Numbered from the stretch's first letter, positions 7,845 to 16,653 are shown. The stretch is DNA of 35,903 bases from Massilia cavernae (GCF_003590855.1 NZ_QYUP01000144.1:1-35903), one strand, 5' to 3'. A program made the numbers and translations. The notes: generated from the letters alone by a model not told the origin.

Positions 7845-9128
7845 CTACCTGGTGGCGAGGCGCTGGAGCCTGGCGACCTTGATCGCCTGGTTCTGCACGT
7901 GCAGCACTTCGATCACGCAGTTGCCCAGCTTGATGGCGATCGGCGCGTCGGGGATTTCCTGCAGTTCTTCGAGCAGCATTCCGTTCAGGGTCTTGGGGCC
8001 GTCCAGCGGGAAGGCCAGGCCGAGCTGCCTGTTGATGTCGCGCAGCGGGGTGGCGCCGTCCAGCAGGCAGGCGCCGGAGGCGTCCCAGCCGAAGGTTTCG
8101 CTGCGCGAGGCGCCCGGCATCGAGGTGGTGAACTCGCCGATCATTTCCTCGATGATGTCGTCCAGCGTCACCAGGCCCTGCACCTCGCCGTATTCGTCGA
8201 CGATGATGCCCAGGCGTTCCTTGTTTTCCTGGAAATGCTGCAGCTGGGCCAGCGCGCTGGTGTCCTGCGGGATGAAGTAGGGGGTGCTGAGCAGCTGGCG
8301 GAAATGCTCGACCGTCAACTCCTCGTCCTCGTTGAGCAGGGCCACCGCATGGCGCACGTGCAGGATGCCGGCGATCCGGTTGATCTCGCCTTCGTAGACC
8401 GGCAGCTTGTTGTGGTAGCAGGTGGTCAGCTGGCGCTTGATCTCCTCCACCGGCACCGCCAGGTTGAGCGCCTCGATCTGGGCGCGCGGGGTCATGATGT
8501 CCTCGACCGAGATGCTTTCCAGGTCAAGCAGGTTGAGCAGGATGGTCTTGTGCTTTTGCGGGATCACGGTGCCGCTGCCCTGCACGATCGCGCGCAGCTC
8601 TTCGGGCGACATGCGTTGCGGCTGGCCGTCGCCGGCGCCGCGCTGGATGCCAAGCAGGTACAGCACCGCCGACACGAACAGGTTGACGAACCAGATCACC
8701 GGCTGCGACACCGCCATCAGCGGGCGCAGCACGGTGGCGGCCGACAGCGAGATGTTTTCGGGGTAGCGCGCGCCGATCATCTTGGGCGAAATCTCGGCCA
8801 GCACGATCAAGAGGAAGGCCAGCACGGCGATCGCGATGGCGATCATGCTGTCGTCGTAGCCGAAAAACAGGATGGCCATGCCGGTCACCAGCGCGGTGGC
8901 GGTGGCGTTGACCAGGGTATTGGCGATCAGGATCAGCGACAGCAGCTGGTCGGTGCGGTCGAGCAGCCACAGCGTCGAGCGGGCGCCGCGGTGGCCGCGC
9001 TTGGCCATCGCGCGCAGGCGGAATTTGTTGGCCGACATCAGCGCCGTTTCCGCCATGGCGAAAAAGGCCGACAACAGGATCAGGCAGGCGAGTGCGGAAA
9101 AAAGCACCCAAAGCGGCACGGTATCCAA
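7845..9128 (-). CDS. HlyC/CorC (CNNM/YfjD) family membrane protein
   Basis: The 427-residue protein has the CNNM/CorC architecture. An N-terminal DUF21 domain carries three to four membrane segments (LFSALACLILLSAFFAMAET, then LSLILIANTLVNATATALV and AIAIAVLAFLLIVLAEISPK). It is followed by a CBS-domain pair (about 210-330, including VEDIMTPRAQIEALN and RLGIIVDEYGEVQGLVTLDD) and a C-terminal CorC_HlyC domain. Related proteins are implicated in magnesium or cobalt efflux; the hemolysin label is historical. The start codon is TTG (9126-9128): it gives the expected family N-terminus DTVPLW, with GGTGAG just upstream, and no ATG fits better. It lies upstream of pilB on the same strand, with a separate promoter region between. 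Confidence 0.9.
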   Translation of the reverse strand: MDTVPLWVLFSALACLILLSAFFAMAETALMSANKFRLRAMAKRGHRGARSTLWLLDRTDQLLSLILIANTLVNATATALVTGMAILFFGYDDSMIAIAIAVLAFLLIVLAEISPKMIGARYPENISLSAATVLRPLMAVSQPVIWFVNLFVSAVLYLLGIQRGAGDGQPQRMSPEELRAIVQGSGTVIPQKHKTILLNLLDLESISVEDIMTPRAQIEALNLAVPVEEIKRQLTTCYHNKLPVYEGEINRIAGILHVRHAVALLNEDEELTVEHFRQLLSTPYFIPQDTSALAQLQHFQENKERLGIIVDEYGEVQGLVTLDDIIEEMIGEFTTSMPGASRSETFGWDASGACLLDGATPLRDINRQLGLAFPLDGPKTLNGMLLEELQEIPDAPIAIKLGNCVIEVLHVQNQAIKVARLQRLATR

Positions 9129-9923
9129 GGCTCACCGTATGGAAACTTGCTGGTGAAACCGTCCGGGCACGGGCGCGGACAGCGTGGGGCGGTTGCGGAA
9201 GCGGCAACCGATGAGCTGTGAATTCTAGAGGAGGAGGGCGGGCGATGCAAGTTTGTCACGTGCATATCGCCCGCCGCCGTGCGGGACGGCCGGCGGGATC
9301 GGCGCTGCCGACGCGCATGCCGAAGGCGTTGCGCCGATGTGGGCAGGCAATCGAGTTCGGTCGGACCTCGCTGTCACCATGCGACGCTGCAGGGAAGGAC
9401 GCCCGCGCTTGCCCGGATACTACGATCTTGATTATCAGCACCGTCGATTCGGCGGATGGCCCTCGCAACTGCCGCGGATCAGCGGCATCAATACTGGTTA
9501 CCAGTGGATCGTCACTTTCTCAGACCGACCAACGGATCGCATTGCTTGCCAATGTTCACGGTTCTGCGCGGCAAACAGACCGATCCTGCCTTCCATTATG
9601 GCATTCGGGGCTTGATTCGATATCAGAATTTTTACGCCGTGAGGCTATGCCTTAGCGAGGTTTTGGAAAGATGCCCTTCTACAAGCCAACAGGAGCCAAA
9701 AGTTTCGCGCCTCGCCGGTCCTTTGTGTCGCCGATTTTTACATATCCTTTTTCTGTCTAACTGCGCAATGGCGCAAGTATTTGATTTTCAGCAGAAAACT
9801 TCATGAGTTAAATACTGGCTCAAATTATGCTTGCCAGTTCGTTTCGCAGTGGGCGTGCAGCGGTGATCCGAACTAAGGAAGACATACGGAAATATTCTCA
9901 TAGCCAACGTCGATAGTAAGTCG
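9129..9923. other. Long intergenic stretch, AT-richer towards the right
   Basis: No gene here is convincing. The left part holds the upstream region of the CorC-type gene, including an inverted repeat CGGTTGC/GCAACCG (9190-9210). From about 9430 the composition becomes AT-richer, continuing into the unknown operon at 9924. A short frame from ATG 9671 (about 29 residues, MPFYKPTGAKSF...) is open but has a poorly spaced ribosome site and no recognised relative. The stretch may contain decayed genes, which I could not identify. Confidence 0.45.
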
Positions 9924-11288
9924 ATGTTGACTACTTTCAACAATAAATTGATGGAAACTAAAATGTTCATTGATTTTAAAACAATCGAATCCCCGGAGCA
10001 ACTTAGAACCCAGCTCCAAAAGGCCTCGGCTGAGCCAAATTATCATTGGATGAGGGATATACTCGATAAAACCACTGACCAATATATCGAAGAAAAATTG
10101 CCGCCGGTCGTTAATAAAAGTCAGTACGCACCGTGGCGTATAGATGAGAATATCGAGGCTGCCGCCAAACTGTTGAATAATTCGCTAGATCGGCACGCCG
10201 AAATTATGCAACTGGAGGCGGAAGCAATCCGGGAGGCGCTGGATATGCAATTTTCGGCTCAACTACAGCCTATTGATCTAAAAATCAACAAAGTCTACCT
10301 TGAGGCTTCGAGGCAACAAGCGAAAGTTCCCGCTGGAAGCCAAAACGCAGATGAAAGTACCTTAAATGAACGCGACGATCTGATTACGGACGCACGCATC
10401 ACAAGATCTATAATAAATGAAATGCCAGGAACTGCGGTGAACTACGGGCAAAGGGTCGAGTTCCTCCGTTCTTTGCTGGCAGATAATATATCCATGCTAT
10501 ACGAGCGATTGTATGCAATATGGATTGGGTTGTCCTCTTCATTCGGGATCGCTCTGATTGAGCCCCCAAAATGGGCCGGGTTGGACCCGCTTGGCGAACT
10601 TGTTCGTTGGCTACGCACAGCGACACGAAAGATCGACGAAGGTAACCGCTACGAACGACAATTCCCCGTATATCTCCAGCTTGGTGAAGAAGCCATCGCG
10701 AATGTGGACGCACTCCAAACAAGCGGCTCGGCGTTGCTGCGTTTTGAGCTAAAGCGCGCGCACATACCAGGTTTGAAGGATGGCGAAAGTGTTCGAATTT
10801 TGGCAGTCGGGGCAGCACTTACCTATAAATATCTCACACCGGGTTTTCTTACGGCTCTACGCGGAACGGTTGCTGATAGGGAATTTTTTCAATTTGGTTA
10901 TTCGTATCTGCGGGATCTGCGCCAAGGTATATCTGTACCTTTTCGAATTGATTTTCCTATTCAGAAGTCCTCGTTACCCTTGGCGCCAGCCGAATCAACG
11001 TGGAATCTTGAGCCACTTCGTATTTCGGGCGGGGGACTATGGTCCGATCAGCCCTTAGTCGATGCTGTGCGTATGCGCTCAGAAGCCCAGTTCGGAAATG
11101 CACAGCCTTTGGGAGAATGGGAAGTGGAGATATCATATGCGGTTAATGCGCCATGGGGGCCGGTCATACGCAAGCAAGCAGCTGAAGGCGTAATTCTCGA
11201 TGAAAATAATGACCAAGATAAGAAATTTCGCGAGTACTTCACTCCGCACGATGTCGTGCTTGCACTGCTTGTGGCAGTACGTCACTAG
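9924..11288 (+). CDS. Unknown 454-residue protein, first gene of an AT-rich two-gene operon
   Basis: I do not recognise this protein. The first 240 residues look strongly alpha-helical and charged, including LMETKMFIDFKTIESPEQL and a helix-rich stretch with NYGQRVEFLRSLLADNISML and LYERLYAIWIGLSSSFGI. From about residue 255 the sequence looks beta-rich (FPVYLQLGEEAIANVDALQT, SALLRFELKRAHIPGLKDG), ending in YAVNAPWGPVIRK. There is no signal peptide or membrane segment. Internal ATGs at 9951 and 9963 are alternative starts; the last has a GGAA upstream. Codon use is AT-richer than in the flanking housekeeping genes, suggesting horizontal acquisition. A helical shaft plus beta-sandwich layout would suit a structural or toxin-delivery protein, but this is speculation. 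Confidence 0.7.
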   Translation: MLTTFNNKLMETKMFIDFKTIESPEQLRTQLQKASAEPNYHWMRDILDKTTDQYIEEKLPPVVNKSQYAPWRIDENIEAAAKLLNNSLDRHAEIMQLEAEAIREALDMQFSAQLQPIDLKINKVYLEASRQQAKVPAGSQNADESTLNERDDLITDARITRSIINEMPGTAVNYGQRVEFLRSLLADNISMLYERLYAIWIGLSSSFGIALIEPPKWAGLDPLGELVRWLRTATRKIDEGNRYERQFPVYLQLGEEAIANVDALQTSGSALLRFELKRAHIPGLKDGESVRILAVGAALTYKYLTPGFLTALRGTVADREFFQFGYSYLRDLRQGISVPFRIDFPIQKSSLPLAPAESTWNLEPLRISGGGLWSDQPLVDAVRMRSEAQFGNAQPLGEWEVEISYAVNAPWGPVIRKQAAEGVILDENNDQDKKFREYFTPHDVVLALLVAVRH

Positions 11289-11300
11289 ACCTGAGATGTG

Positions 11301-11306
11301 AAGGAG
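11301..11306 (+). promoter_or_regulatory. Strong ribosome binding site deciding a GTG start
   Basis: AAGGAG ends five bases before GTG 11312-11314, the only suitably spaced start for the second gene of the unknown operon. Confidence 0.7.
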
Positions 11307-11311
11307 CTAAC

Positions 11312-11794
11312 GTGGGGTACCTAAGTGATCGAGATCTGAACAAAGAGTTTGGCTTTGAAAAAGCTAATGCTGGTAGAGATTACATCGGAGGTAGGGAAGA
11401 GCGAAATCTGGAAAAGCACTTCAAAGATCGCGCCGAAGTCGGAAGTCAGCGGGACCATCCAAACCAAGACGATCCGGATTATCTTGGCATGGCACCAAAA
11501 CGAGAGGAAATGGAAAAACTAGTGGAAAATTTGGGTAAACGCGAGGAACGCGCTACCTACAACAAGGAAACAAACCAATCACTCCTCTCACAGGAAGCCA
11601 AGTCATGGCTCGCAATGATGGCTCGCGCCATCAGTGGGGCTGTCGTGGGAGGAAAAATTGGGAAAATAATAAGAGGTAGTCCCATTTTCGTTGCGGGGAA
11701 AATACTGCTTAAACCGGTTAAGGGTCCGACGCACGGTGAAGATATGCTTCCCCCGCAACTCACCCCACCGAGCCATCCACCGCGCTTACCGTAA
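11312..11794 (+). CDS. Unknown 160-residue protein with glycine-rich hydrophobic segment
   Basis: The start is GTG with a well-placed AAGGAG. The gene follows the 454-residue gene by 23 bases, so both are probably one operon. The N-terminal 90 residues are very charged (RDYIGGREERNLEKHFKDR and EEMEKLVENLGKREERATYN). Residues about 98-135 are hydrophobic and glycine-rich (MMARAISGAVVGGKIGKI, SPIFVAGKILL), like a glycine-zipper or membrane-inserting segment. The tail is proline-rich (PPQLTPPSHPPRLP). I do not recognise the family. A small membrane-active partner of the upstream protein is one possibility, inferred from composition only. Base composition is AT-richer than in the flanking genes. 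Confidence 0.6.
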   Translation: MGYLSDRDLNKEFGFEKANAGRDYIGGREERNLEKHFKDRAEVGSQRDHPNQDDPDYLGMAPKREEMEKLVENLGKREERATYNKETNQSLLSQEAKSWLAMMARAISGAVVGGKIGKIIRGSPIFVAGKILLKPVKGPTHGEDMLPPQLTPPSHPPRLP

Positions 11795-11836
11795 TGAAGG
11801 AATTTGGGTACAAGTCACCCAAACGCGCAAAGCGGT

Positions 11837-11865
11837 GAAGGACGGGCGGTGTCGCGCCCGTTCCT
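11837..11865 (+). terminator. Hairpin after the unknown operon
   Basis: AAGGACGGGCG pairs with CGCCCGTTCCTT across a 6-base loop, with one bulged base. It lies 42 bases after the second gene's stop. A T run is absent, so termination efficiency is uncertain. Confidence 0.4.
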
Positions 11866-11909
11866 TCGGCAGCACTCCATAGCGGATCGGCAATCATCTG
11901 TCTATGGGC

Positions 11910-11962
11910 GCGGTGGGTGCAGTGCGGCTGTCCCGGCGCACTGCGAGCTCCGCGCCCACCGC
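11910..11962. repeat. Two-tier nested inverted repeat
   Basis: The outer arms GCGGTGGG (11910-11917) and CCCACCGC (11955-11962) enclose inner arms GCAGTGCG (11919-11926) and CGCACTGC (11937-11944). All pairs are perfect. The arrangement could fold as a long interrupted hairpin. It marks the return from AT-rich island DNA to high-GC DNA. No gene covers 11795-12088. Confidence 0.55.
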
Positions 11963-12088
11963 ACAGCGTCCCTGCGACGAAAACTGCTGTGGTCAAATTT
12001 GCCCGGACACCTCGATATTTGGACGATCAACCATCTGACGAAATTTGCATGGCAAGGCAACGTCGTAGTTTCGTACGGCAGGTGGGAA

Positions 12089-13657
12089 TCAGCCTTCCAG
12101 CGCCAATGCCGGGCGGGCCGGGCGGCCCACGGCGGCACGGATTGCCGCCAGCTTGAACACGCCCAGCGCGTTGCTGAGCTGCTCGGTCTGGTCGCTCAGC
12201 GATTCGGCCGCGGCGGCGGCTTCTTCCACCAATGCCGAGTTCTGCTGGGTCATCGCGTCCATGCTGGCGATGGCGCGGCCGATTTCCTCGATGCCCGAGT
12301 TCTGCTCCCTGCTCGAGGCATTGATCTCCGCCATGATGGCGGCGACCTTGCGCACCGATTCGACGATCTGGTCCATCGTCACGCCGGCCTGGTCGACCAA
12401 CTGCGAGCCGGCCTCCACCTTGGCCACCGAGTCGCCGATCAGTTCCTTGATTTCCTTGGCCGCGGCGGCGCTGCGCTGGGCCAGGTTGCGCACTTCCGCG
12501 GCCACCACGGCAAAGCCGCGGCCCTGCTCGCCGGCGCGCGCCGCTTCCACAGCGGCGTTCAGCGCCAGGATGTTGGTCTGGAAGGCGATGCCGTCGATCA
12601 CGGAGATGATGTCGACGATCTTGCGCGCCGAGCTGTTGATCTCGCCCATGGTGGTGACGACACCATTGACCACCTGGCCGCCGCGGGTCGCTTCGTCGGA
12701 CGCAGAGGTCACGAGCGCATTGGCGTCGCTGGCGTGGCCGACGTTCTCGCGCACCGTGTTGGTAAGCACCTGCATGGCGCGCGTGGTCTGGTCGATGTTG
12801 GCCGCCTGCGATTCGGTGCGCGCCGCCAGGTCGGCATTGCCGCTGGCGATTTCGGCGCTGGCCACGTTGATGGTGTCTGCCGAGCGCTTGATCTCGGCCA
12901 CCATGCCGGCCAGCTTGGCGCGCATGTCGCGCAGCGCCACCAGCAGGCTGGTGCTGTCGCCCGCGTCGGTAGCGATTTCCATCGACAGGTCGCCGTCGGC
13001 AACCGCGCGCGCAATCGTGCGCGCATATTCGGGTTCGCCTCCCAACTGCTTCCAGATGTCCCTGACCACGAACCACGACACGATCGCCAGGCTGGCGATG
13101 ACCGCCAGCGCGGCGGCCACAATGGTCCAGAGGACCTTGCGCACGCTGGCTTCGCTGGCGGCGATGCCCGCCTTGAAGTTTGCCTGGGCGTTCGCGTTGG
13201 TCTTGGCGAGGCTCGCGTTCAGCACGGCCTGCGCCGCCTGCATGCGGGCGACGATCTTGCCGGCGTCGCCTTGTTCGAGTTCGAGCATGATGCGAGCGGC
13301 CGACAAGGCAGGCGCGTACCAGCCGTCGAATTCCTTGCCGAGGCGCGTGGCCAGTTCGCGCTGGCCGGGAAGCTGCCCGACCTTACCGATGGTGCCGCGC
13401 ACTTGCGCCGCCTGGGCTCCGATCTGTTCCAGGCGCGGCTTGTCGCCTTCGGCCACGGCGTCCTGCAGGCCGTCGGTAATCGCCGTCACCTGCAGCGAGA
13501 TCGCCTTGACGTTGTCGAGGACGGGGTAGTCGGCGTTGCCGGTGGTGCGAATCGACTCGAGTGCGCCTGCTGCGATATAGGCGCTGGCGCCCACGCCGAC
13601 GCTGAAGATGAGGGCCGAGATCGCGGGCAGGGCCCAGATCTTTCGTTTAATACTCAT
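12089..13657 (-). CDS. Methyl-accepting chemotaxis protein
   Basis: From ATG 13657 the protein has 522 residues. A first membrane segment at about 8-28 is followed by a periplasmic four-helix-type sensor of about 140 residues. A second membrane segment ([20 protein letters not shown]) leads into a HAMP domain and then the cytoplasmic signalling domain with the highly conserved tip [20 protein letters not shown] and [20 protein letters not shown]. The C-terminus lacks a NWETF-like CheR pentapeptide. The start at 13657 has GGAG about 7 bases upstream; the frame is open further, to 13702, without support. It lies 104 bases after the small PstS-like gene, with a GC-rich hairpin between. A link between that binding protein and this receptor is only a contextual inference. 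Confidence 0.93.
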   Translation of the reverse strand: MSIKRKIWALPAISALIFSVGVGASAYIAAGALESIRTTGNADYPVLDNVKAISLQVTAITDGLQDAVAEGDKPRLEQIGAQAAQVRGTIGKVGQLPGQRELATRLGKEFDGWYAPALSAARIMLELEQGDAGKIVARMQAAQAVLNASLAKTNANAQANFKAGIAASEASVRKVLWTIVAAALAVIASLAIVSWFVVRDIWKQLGGEPEYARTIARAVADGDLSMEIATDAGDSTSLLVALRDMRAKLAGMVAEIKRSADTINVASAEIASGNADLAARTESQAANIDQTTRAMQVLTNTVRENVGHASDANALVTSASDEATRGGQVVNGVVTTMGEINSSARKIVDIISVIDGIAFQTNILALNAAVEAARAGEQGRGFAVVAAEVRNLAQRSAAAAKEIKELIGDSVAKVEAGSQLVDQAGVTMDQIVESVRKVAAIMAEINASSREQNSGIEEIGRAIASMDAMTQQNSALVEEAAAAAESLSDQTEQLSNALGVFKLAAIRAAVGRPARPALALEG

Positions 13658-13678
13658 TATGCGGCTCCAAGAAACGGT

Positions 13679-13704
13679 GCATGCCCCCTCGGGGGGCGGC
13701 ATGC
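13679..13704 (-). terminator. GC-rich hairpin between the PstS-like gene and the chemoreceptor
   Basis: GCATGCC and GGCATGC arms enclose a C5/G6 core, giving a stem of about 10-12 bp. On the minus strand it is followed by ACCGTTTCTT, a weak T-rich stretch. It probably ends or attenuates the transcript from the barrel-PstS-like pair. Confidence 0.45.
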
Positions 13705-13761
13705 AGGATCAGCGTGCAGCCAGGGCTGCCGCAGGGGGGGCTGGTCATCGCGCCCGGTGAG

Positions 13762-14178
13762 TCAGGGCACGCTCAGGACGGCCTTGACGGTATCGTCCAT
13801 TGCGCTCTTCTCGATGTAGCCGATCGCTTTCGGATCGGCCGCCACTGCCTTCTTCACTTCGGCATTGCCGGCCATTTCCTTGGGCAGCGAAGCCTTGCCG
13901 GTGAATACCAGCTTCGACCACAGGGCCTTGGCCTGTGCCGCCTCCTTGCCGGCCACCTTTTTGTAGAACTCGGCGCGAACCGGCGCCGATTCGGGCTGGT
14001 CGACCGGGGTCATCGCCGACGACTTGCCGAGGAAGACTTGGGCGACCTGCTCGTTGCTCATGGTGCCGGCCGGACTCTTGGCGCCGACCACCACCACCAG
14101 TTCGGCGTGCGCCGGGACGGCGGCCGCGAGCGCCAGAGCGGCGCCCAGTGCTTTCAGCTTGAAGTGTGCAAATTTCAT
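13762..14178 (-). CDS. Small PstS-like periplasmic phosphate-binding protein
   Basis: The 138-residue protein has a Sec signal peptide ending near VPAHA/EL and the truncated PstS-like fold seen in small COG0226 proteins. Features include VVVGAKSPAGTMSNEQVAQV with FLGK, a segment resembling PVRAEFYKKVAG, the LWSKLVFTGKASLPKEM motif, and the C-terminal AIGYIEKSAMDDTVKAV. It is less than half the length of a transport PstS, so a sensing or accessory role is more likely than classical ABC transport. No permease gene lies nearby. It starts nine bases after the barrel gene's stop, with an AAGGAG ribosome site at ideal spacing. A chemoreceptor gene follows. The ligand is inferred from the family. 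Confidence 0.8.
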   Translation of the reverse strand: MKFAHFKLKALGAALALAAAVPAHAELVVVVGAKSPAGTMSNEQVAQVFLGKSSAMTPVDQPESAPVRAEFYKKVAGKEAAQAKALWSKLVFTGKASLPKEMAGNAEVKKAVAADPKAIGYIEKSAMDDTVKAVLSVP

Positions 14179-14187
14179 TGTGACTCC

Positions 14188-15444
14188 TTAGAAGACGAAG
14201 TCGACAGCGACCGCGCCAACGGTGACCGGACCGGTGAAGGTGGCGGACGGCTGCAGGAACAGGCCCTGGCCGTGCTTCGGCGTGATGCGGTCGAGCTGCA
14301 CCTTCAGTGCGGCCGAGCTGTGGAAGTCCCAGCGCATGCCGATGGTGTTGGTGCTCTGCTGGCCCTGGGTGCCGGTGTTGCTCAGCCTGTTGACGCCGGC
14401 CGACAGGGCGCGCAGGGTCGGGGTGCAGGCGGCCGGGTAGCCGGCAGGGCAGCTGGCGGGCACGGTGTTGGCGACCACCGAATCGACCTCCAGGCTGGAG
14501 TGGCTGGCGTACGGCAGGAACTTGCCGATGCGGTAGCCGGCCATCAGGTAGGACGAGGTGGTGTCGTTGATGTAGCTGTCGGTCTTGCGGCGGGCGTACT
14601 CAGCCTGGACGACGACGTTGTTCCAGTCCAGCATGGCGCCGGCCGAGGTGAACGATGCCTTCTTGTCGTCGACCGACAGGGCGTTGGCCAGCGGCGCCAG
14701 TTCGGCGATGCGGTAACCGGCGCCGGCAGTGCGCAGGCCTGCCAGAAGGGTGTTGAGCGAGGTGGAATCGGCGATGGTAATTTTGGTGTCGGCACGGCCG
14801 ACGCGCAGGGTCAGCGGGCCGTGTTCGGCCACCAGGTTCAGCGCGGTTACCTGCTTGGCGTCGACGTGCACGAGCGCGCCGCCGCCCGCACTCAGGCCCG
14901 GCTTGGTGTTTCCGTATGCCAACTGGGCGGTGAGGGTGGTGTCGCCAAAGCTGTGCTGCAGGGTGCCGTCGGCGCCGTCGATGGCGCCGAACGGGACTTG
15001 CGAATACATGTCCGAAGGCGGGCGCAGCATGGTATTGGCGTAGCCGACGTTGCGGTAGTCCGAAATCATGAACACCGGCAGGCCCATGCGGCCGACGCGG
15101 ATGCTGAAGTTATCCGATACTTTCGCCTTGACGAAGGCCCACGCCAGTTCGGCGCCGAAGCCTTCTTCGCCGTCCTTGCGGACCAGGCCCTGCGCGGTGG
15201 CCGACAGCCATGGGTTGATGTCGGTGCTGGCCTGCAGGCCCAGGTTCGAATCGACGCCGGTGCGCGGGCTCTTTTTCGCCCCGCTGGCCTGGTTGGGACG
15301 GGCAAATTCGGCCTGGTCGCTATTGGTCCAGGTCAGGGCGCCGGTGCCGAAACCGCTGATTTTCACGGCTGGGAGGTCGCCTGCATAGGCGGTCGAGACA
15401 GCGAAAGGCAACGCAAGCATCGTTGCGATAATGCGGTTTTTCAT
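14188..15444 (-). CDS. Outer-membrane beta-barrel (porin-like) protein
   Basis: The 418-residue protein has a signal peptide ending near STAYA/GD. It then alternates short amphipathic strands and ends in a terminal phenylalanine (AVAVDFVF), the hallmark of barrel insertion. Segments such as VKISGFGTGALTW, NLGLQASTDINPWLSATAQG and FSIRVGRMGLPVFMISDYRN resemble trimeric porin or DcaP-like barrels. Two cysteines near residues 338 and 346 (SCPAGYPAACTP) could form a disulfide in a loop. Substrate specificity is not visible. It is the first gene of a minus-strand pair with the PstS-like protein; a role in phosphate or phosphorylated-ligand uptake is inferred from that neighbour only. Confidence 0.75.
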   Translation of the reverse strand: MKNRIIATMLALPFAVSTAYAGDLPAVKISGFGTGALTWTNSDQAEFARPNQASGAKKSPRTGVDSNLGLQASTDINPWLSATAQGLVRKDGEEGFGAELAWAFVKAKVSDNFSIRVGRMGLPVFMISDYRNVGYANTMLRPPSDMYSQVPFGAIDGADGTLQHSFGDTTLTAQLAYGNTKPGLSAGGGALVHVDAKQVTALNLVAEHGPLTLRVGRADTKITIADSTSLNTLLAGLRTAGAGYRIAELAPLANALSVDDKKASFTSAGAMLDWNNVVVQAEYARRKTDSYINDTTSSYLMAGYRIGKFLPYASHSSLEVDSVVANTVPASCPAGYPAACTPTLRALSAGVNRLSNTGTQGQQSTNTIGMRWDFHSSAALKVQLDRITPKHGQGLFLQPSATFTGPVTVGAVAVDFVF

Positions 15445-15654
15445 TTGAACTCTCTGTTGATGATATGGCGCGTGCCGCAGGGGCGATCGAACTTAGCCGC
15501 CGGCGGGAGATTGCCGGGCGTCAAGACAAACTCAGTCTAAAGGTTCACTTGGGGAAAGTGTAATTATGATGTGACAATTAGAGAGAATCCTCGAACTTCT
15601 GTTGTCACGGAACATCGCAGCCAATGAGGCAACTTTGGCATCCGTTTAAGGTAG

Positions 15655-16215
15655 TCAGGCGTTCCACCAATGCGAGGTGGGGCCCGCTTCCGGCAGGCGG
15701 GCCTGGACCACCTGGTGCACCATGCCGGCTGTGAGCGCCTGGCTGGCATCGAAAATGCGCGCGCCGCCGAACAGGTTGGGGCGGATGTCGACCTTCACCG
15801 GGGCGCCGTCGGTGGCTTCGTCGAATACGCAGGCGTAGCGTTCGGCGTCGAAGTCGAGGCAGTCGCGCCACTCGCTGACGCGCGAGTGGTCGGCCGCCAC
15901 CAGGTTGCCGAAGCCCCAGTGGAGCGGGTGCACCAGGAAGCGGGTACCGGGGCAGGCGAAGCGGCGCTGGCCGGCCAGGAAAATAACCACGCCGACCGAT
16001 TCGATGCTGCCGACGTTGTGCGTGGCCAGCGGCAGCGGCAGCGACTTGAGGAAGTAGTACAGCGCAAAGCCGGACGTCATGTTGCCGCCTTCGGTGGACA
16101 TGTGCAGCTCGATCTCGCTTGCCCCGCTCTGCAGCGCCTGCAGGCAGAGGTTGCGGATGGTACAGGCCGTGTGGTGGTTGATCGGGCCTATGAAATGGAC
16201 GATGTGCAAGGACAT
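15655..16215 (-). CDS. ClpP-like serine protease (SDH-type Clp-fold)
   Basis: The protein of 186 residues shows the ClpP/crotonase-like fold. GGNMTSGFALYYFL (about 43-56) corresponds to the PGG..T.G.AIYD stretch. GSIESVG holds the likely nucleophile Ser73, and LVHP the likely His96. The third catalytic residue is probably one of the Asp residues near VDIRPNLFGGARIFDASQA, where the ClpP motif is not conserved. The sequence diverges strongly from housekeeping ClpP and no Clp ATPase lies beside it, so it is a ClpP-like paralogue rather than clpP itself. An upstream TTG at 16248 is possible, but ATG 16215 with GGGAA before it fits better. It follows uraH by 84 bases on the same strand; a functional link is not evident. 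Confidence 0.8.
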   Translation of the reverse strand: MSLHIVHFIGPINHHTACTIRNLCLQALQSGASEIELHMSTEGGNMTSGFALYYFLKSLPLPLATHNVGSIESVGVVIFLAGQRRFACPGTRFLVHPLHWGFGNLVAADHSRVSEWRDCLDFDAERYACVFDEATDGAPVKVDIRPNLFGGARIFDASQALTAGMVHQVVQARLPEAGPTSHWWNA

Positions 16216-16299
16216 TGGCGTTCCCGGGCGAATGCCCAAGAATAGCAAGTTTGCACTTTTGGCAGCGTCCTGCTGGCAGGCGGAAGGGCTGCGGCCGCT

Positions 16300-16653
16300 T
16301 CAGCTGCCGCGATAGGTCGAATACGACCACGGCGTAACGACCAGCGGCACGTGATAGTTCTGGGTCGCGTCGGCAATGCCAAAAGCGATCGTCACGCGAT
16401 CGACAAAACGCGGCGACGGCAGCGCGACACCCTGCGAGGCAAAATAGTCGCCCGCGGCAAACACCAGCTCATACTGCCCAACCTGCATCGCGTCGCCTTC
16501 CAGCAGCGGGCTGCCACAGCGCCCATCCAGGTTGGTGGTCTCCGCCTTGATCAGGGTCCGCGCGCCGTCCCTGACGCTGTACAGCTCGACCTTGACGCCG
16601 GCGCCCGGCTTGCCCTGGGTAGTGTCGAGTACATGCGTGCTGAGTTTTCCCAT
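16300..16653 (-). CDS. uraH: 5-hydroxyisourate hydrolase
   Basis: The 117-residue length is typical. Hallmarks are all present: THVLD with the first catalytic His (residue 7), the conserved Arg in LDGRCGSPLL, the second catalytic His in NYHVPLVVTPWSYSTY, and the C-terminal YRGS that separates these enzymes from transthyretin. It hydrolyses 5-hydroxyisourate, the product of urate oxidation, to OHCU in the cytoplasm. It is transcribed away from puuE, which acts two steps later, and both share a 97-base intergenic region with a large inverted repeat. Uricase and OHCU decarboxylase are not in this window. Confidence 0.95.
   Translation of the reverse strand: MGKLSTHVLDTTQGKPGAGVKVELYSVRDGARTLIKAETTNLDGRCGSPLLEGDAMQVGQYELVFAAGDYFASQGVALPSPRFVDRVTIAFGIADATQNYHVPLVVTPWSYSTYRGS

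Noticed and set aside
9924..11288. Identification as a Tc-type insecticidal toxin component
   Set aside because: The helical-then-beta layout suggested it, but I could not match any defining motif, so no name is given.
11804..13819. A 671-codon open frame on the plus strand
   Set aside because: It is antisense to the chemoreceptor, low in complexity (His, Arg, Gly, Ala rich), and explained by high-GC codon bias of the real gene.
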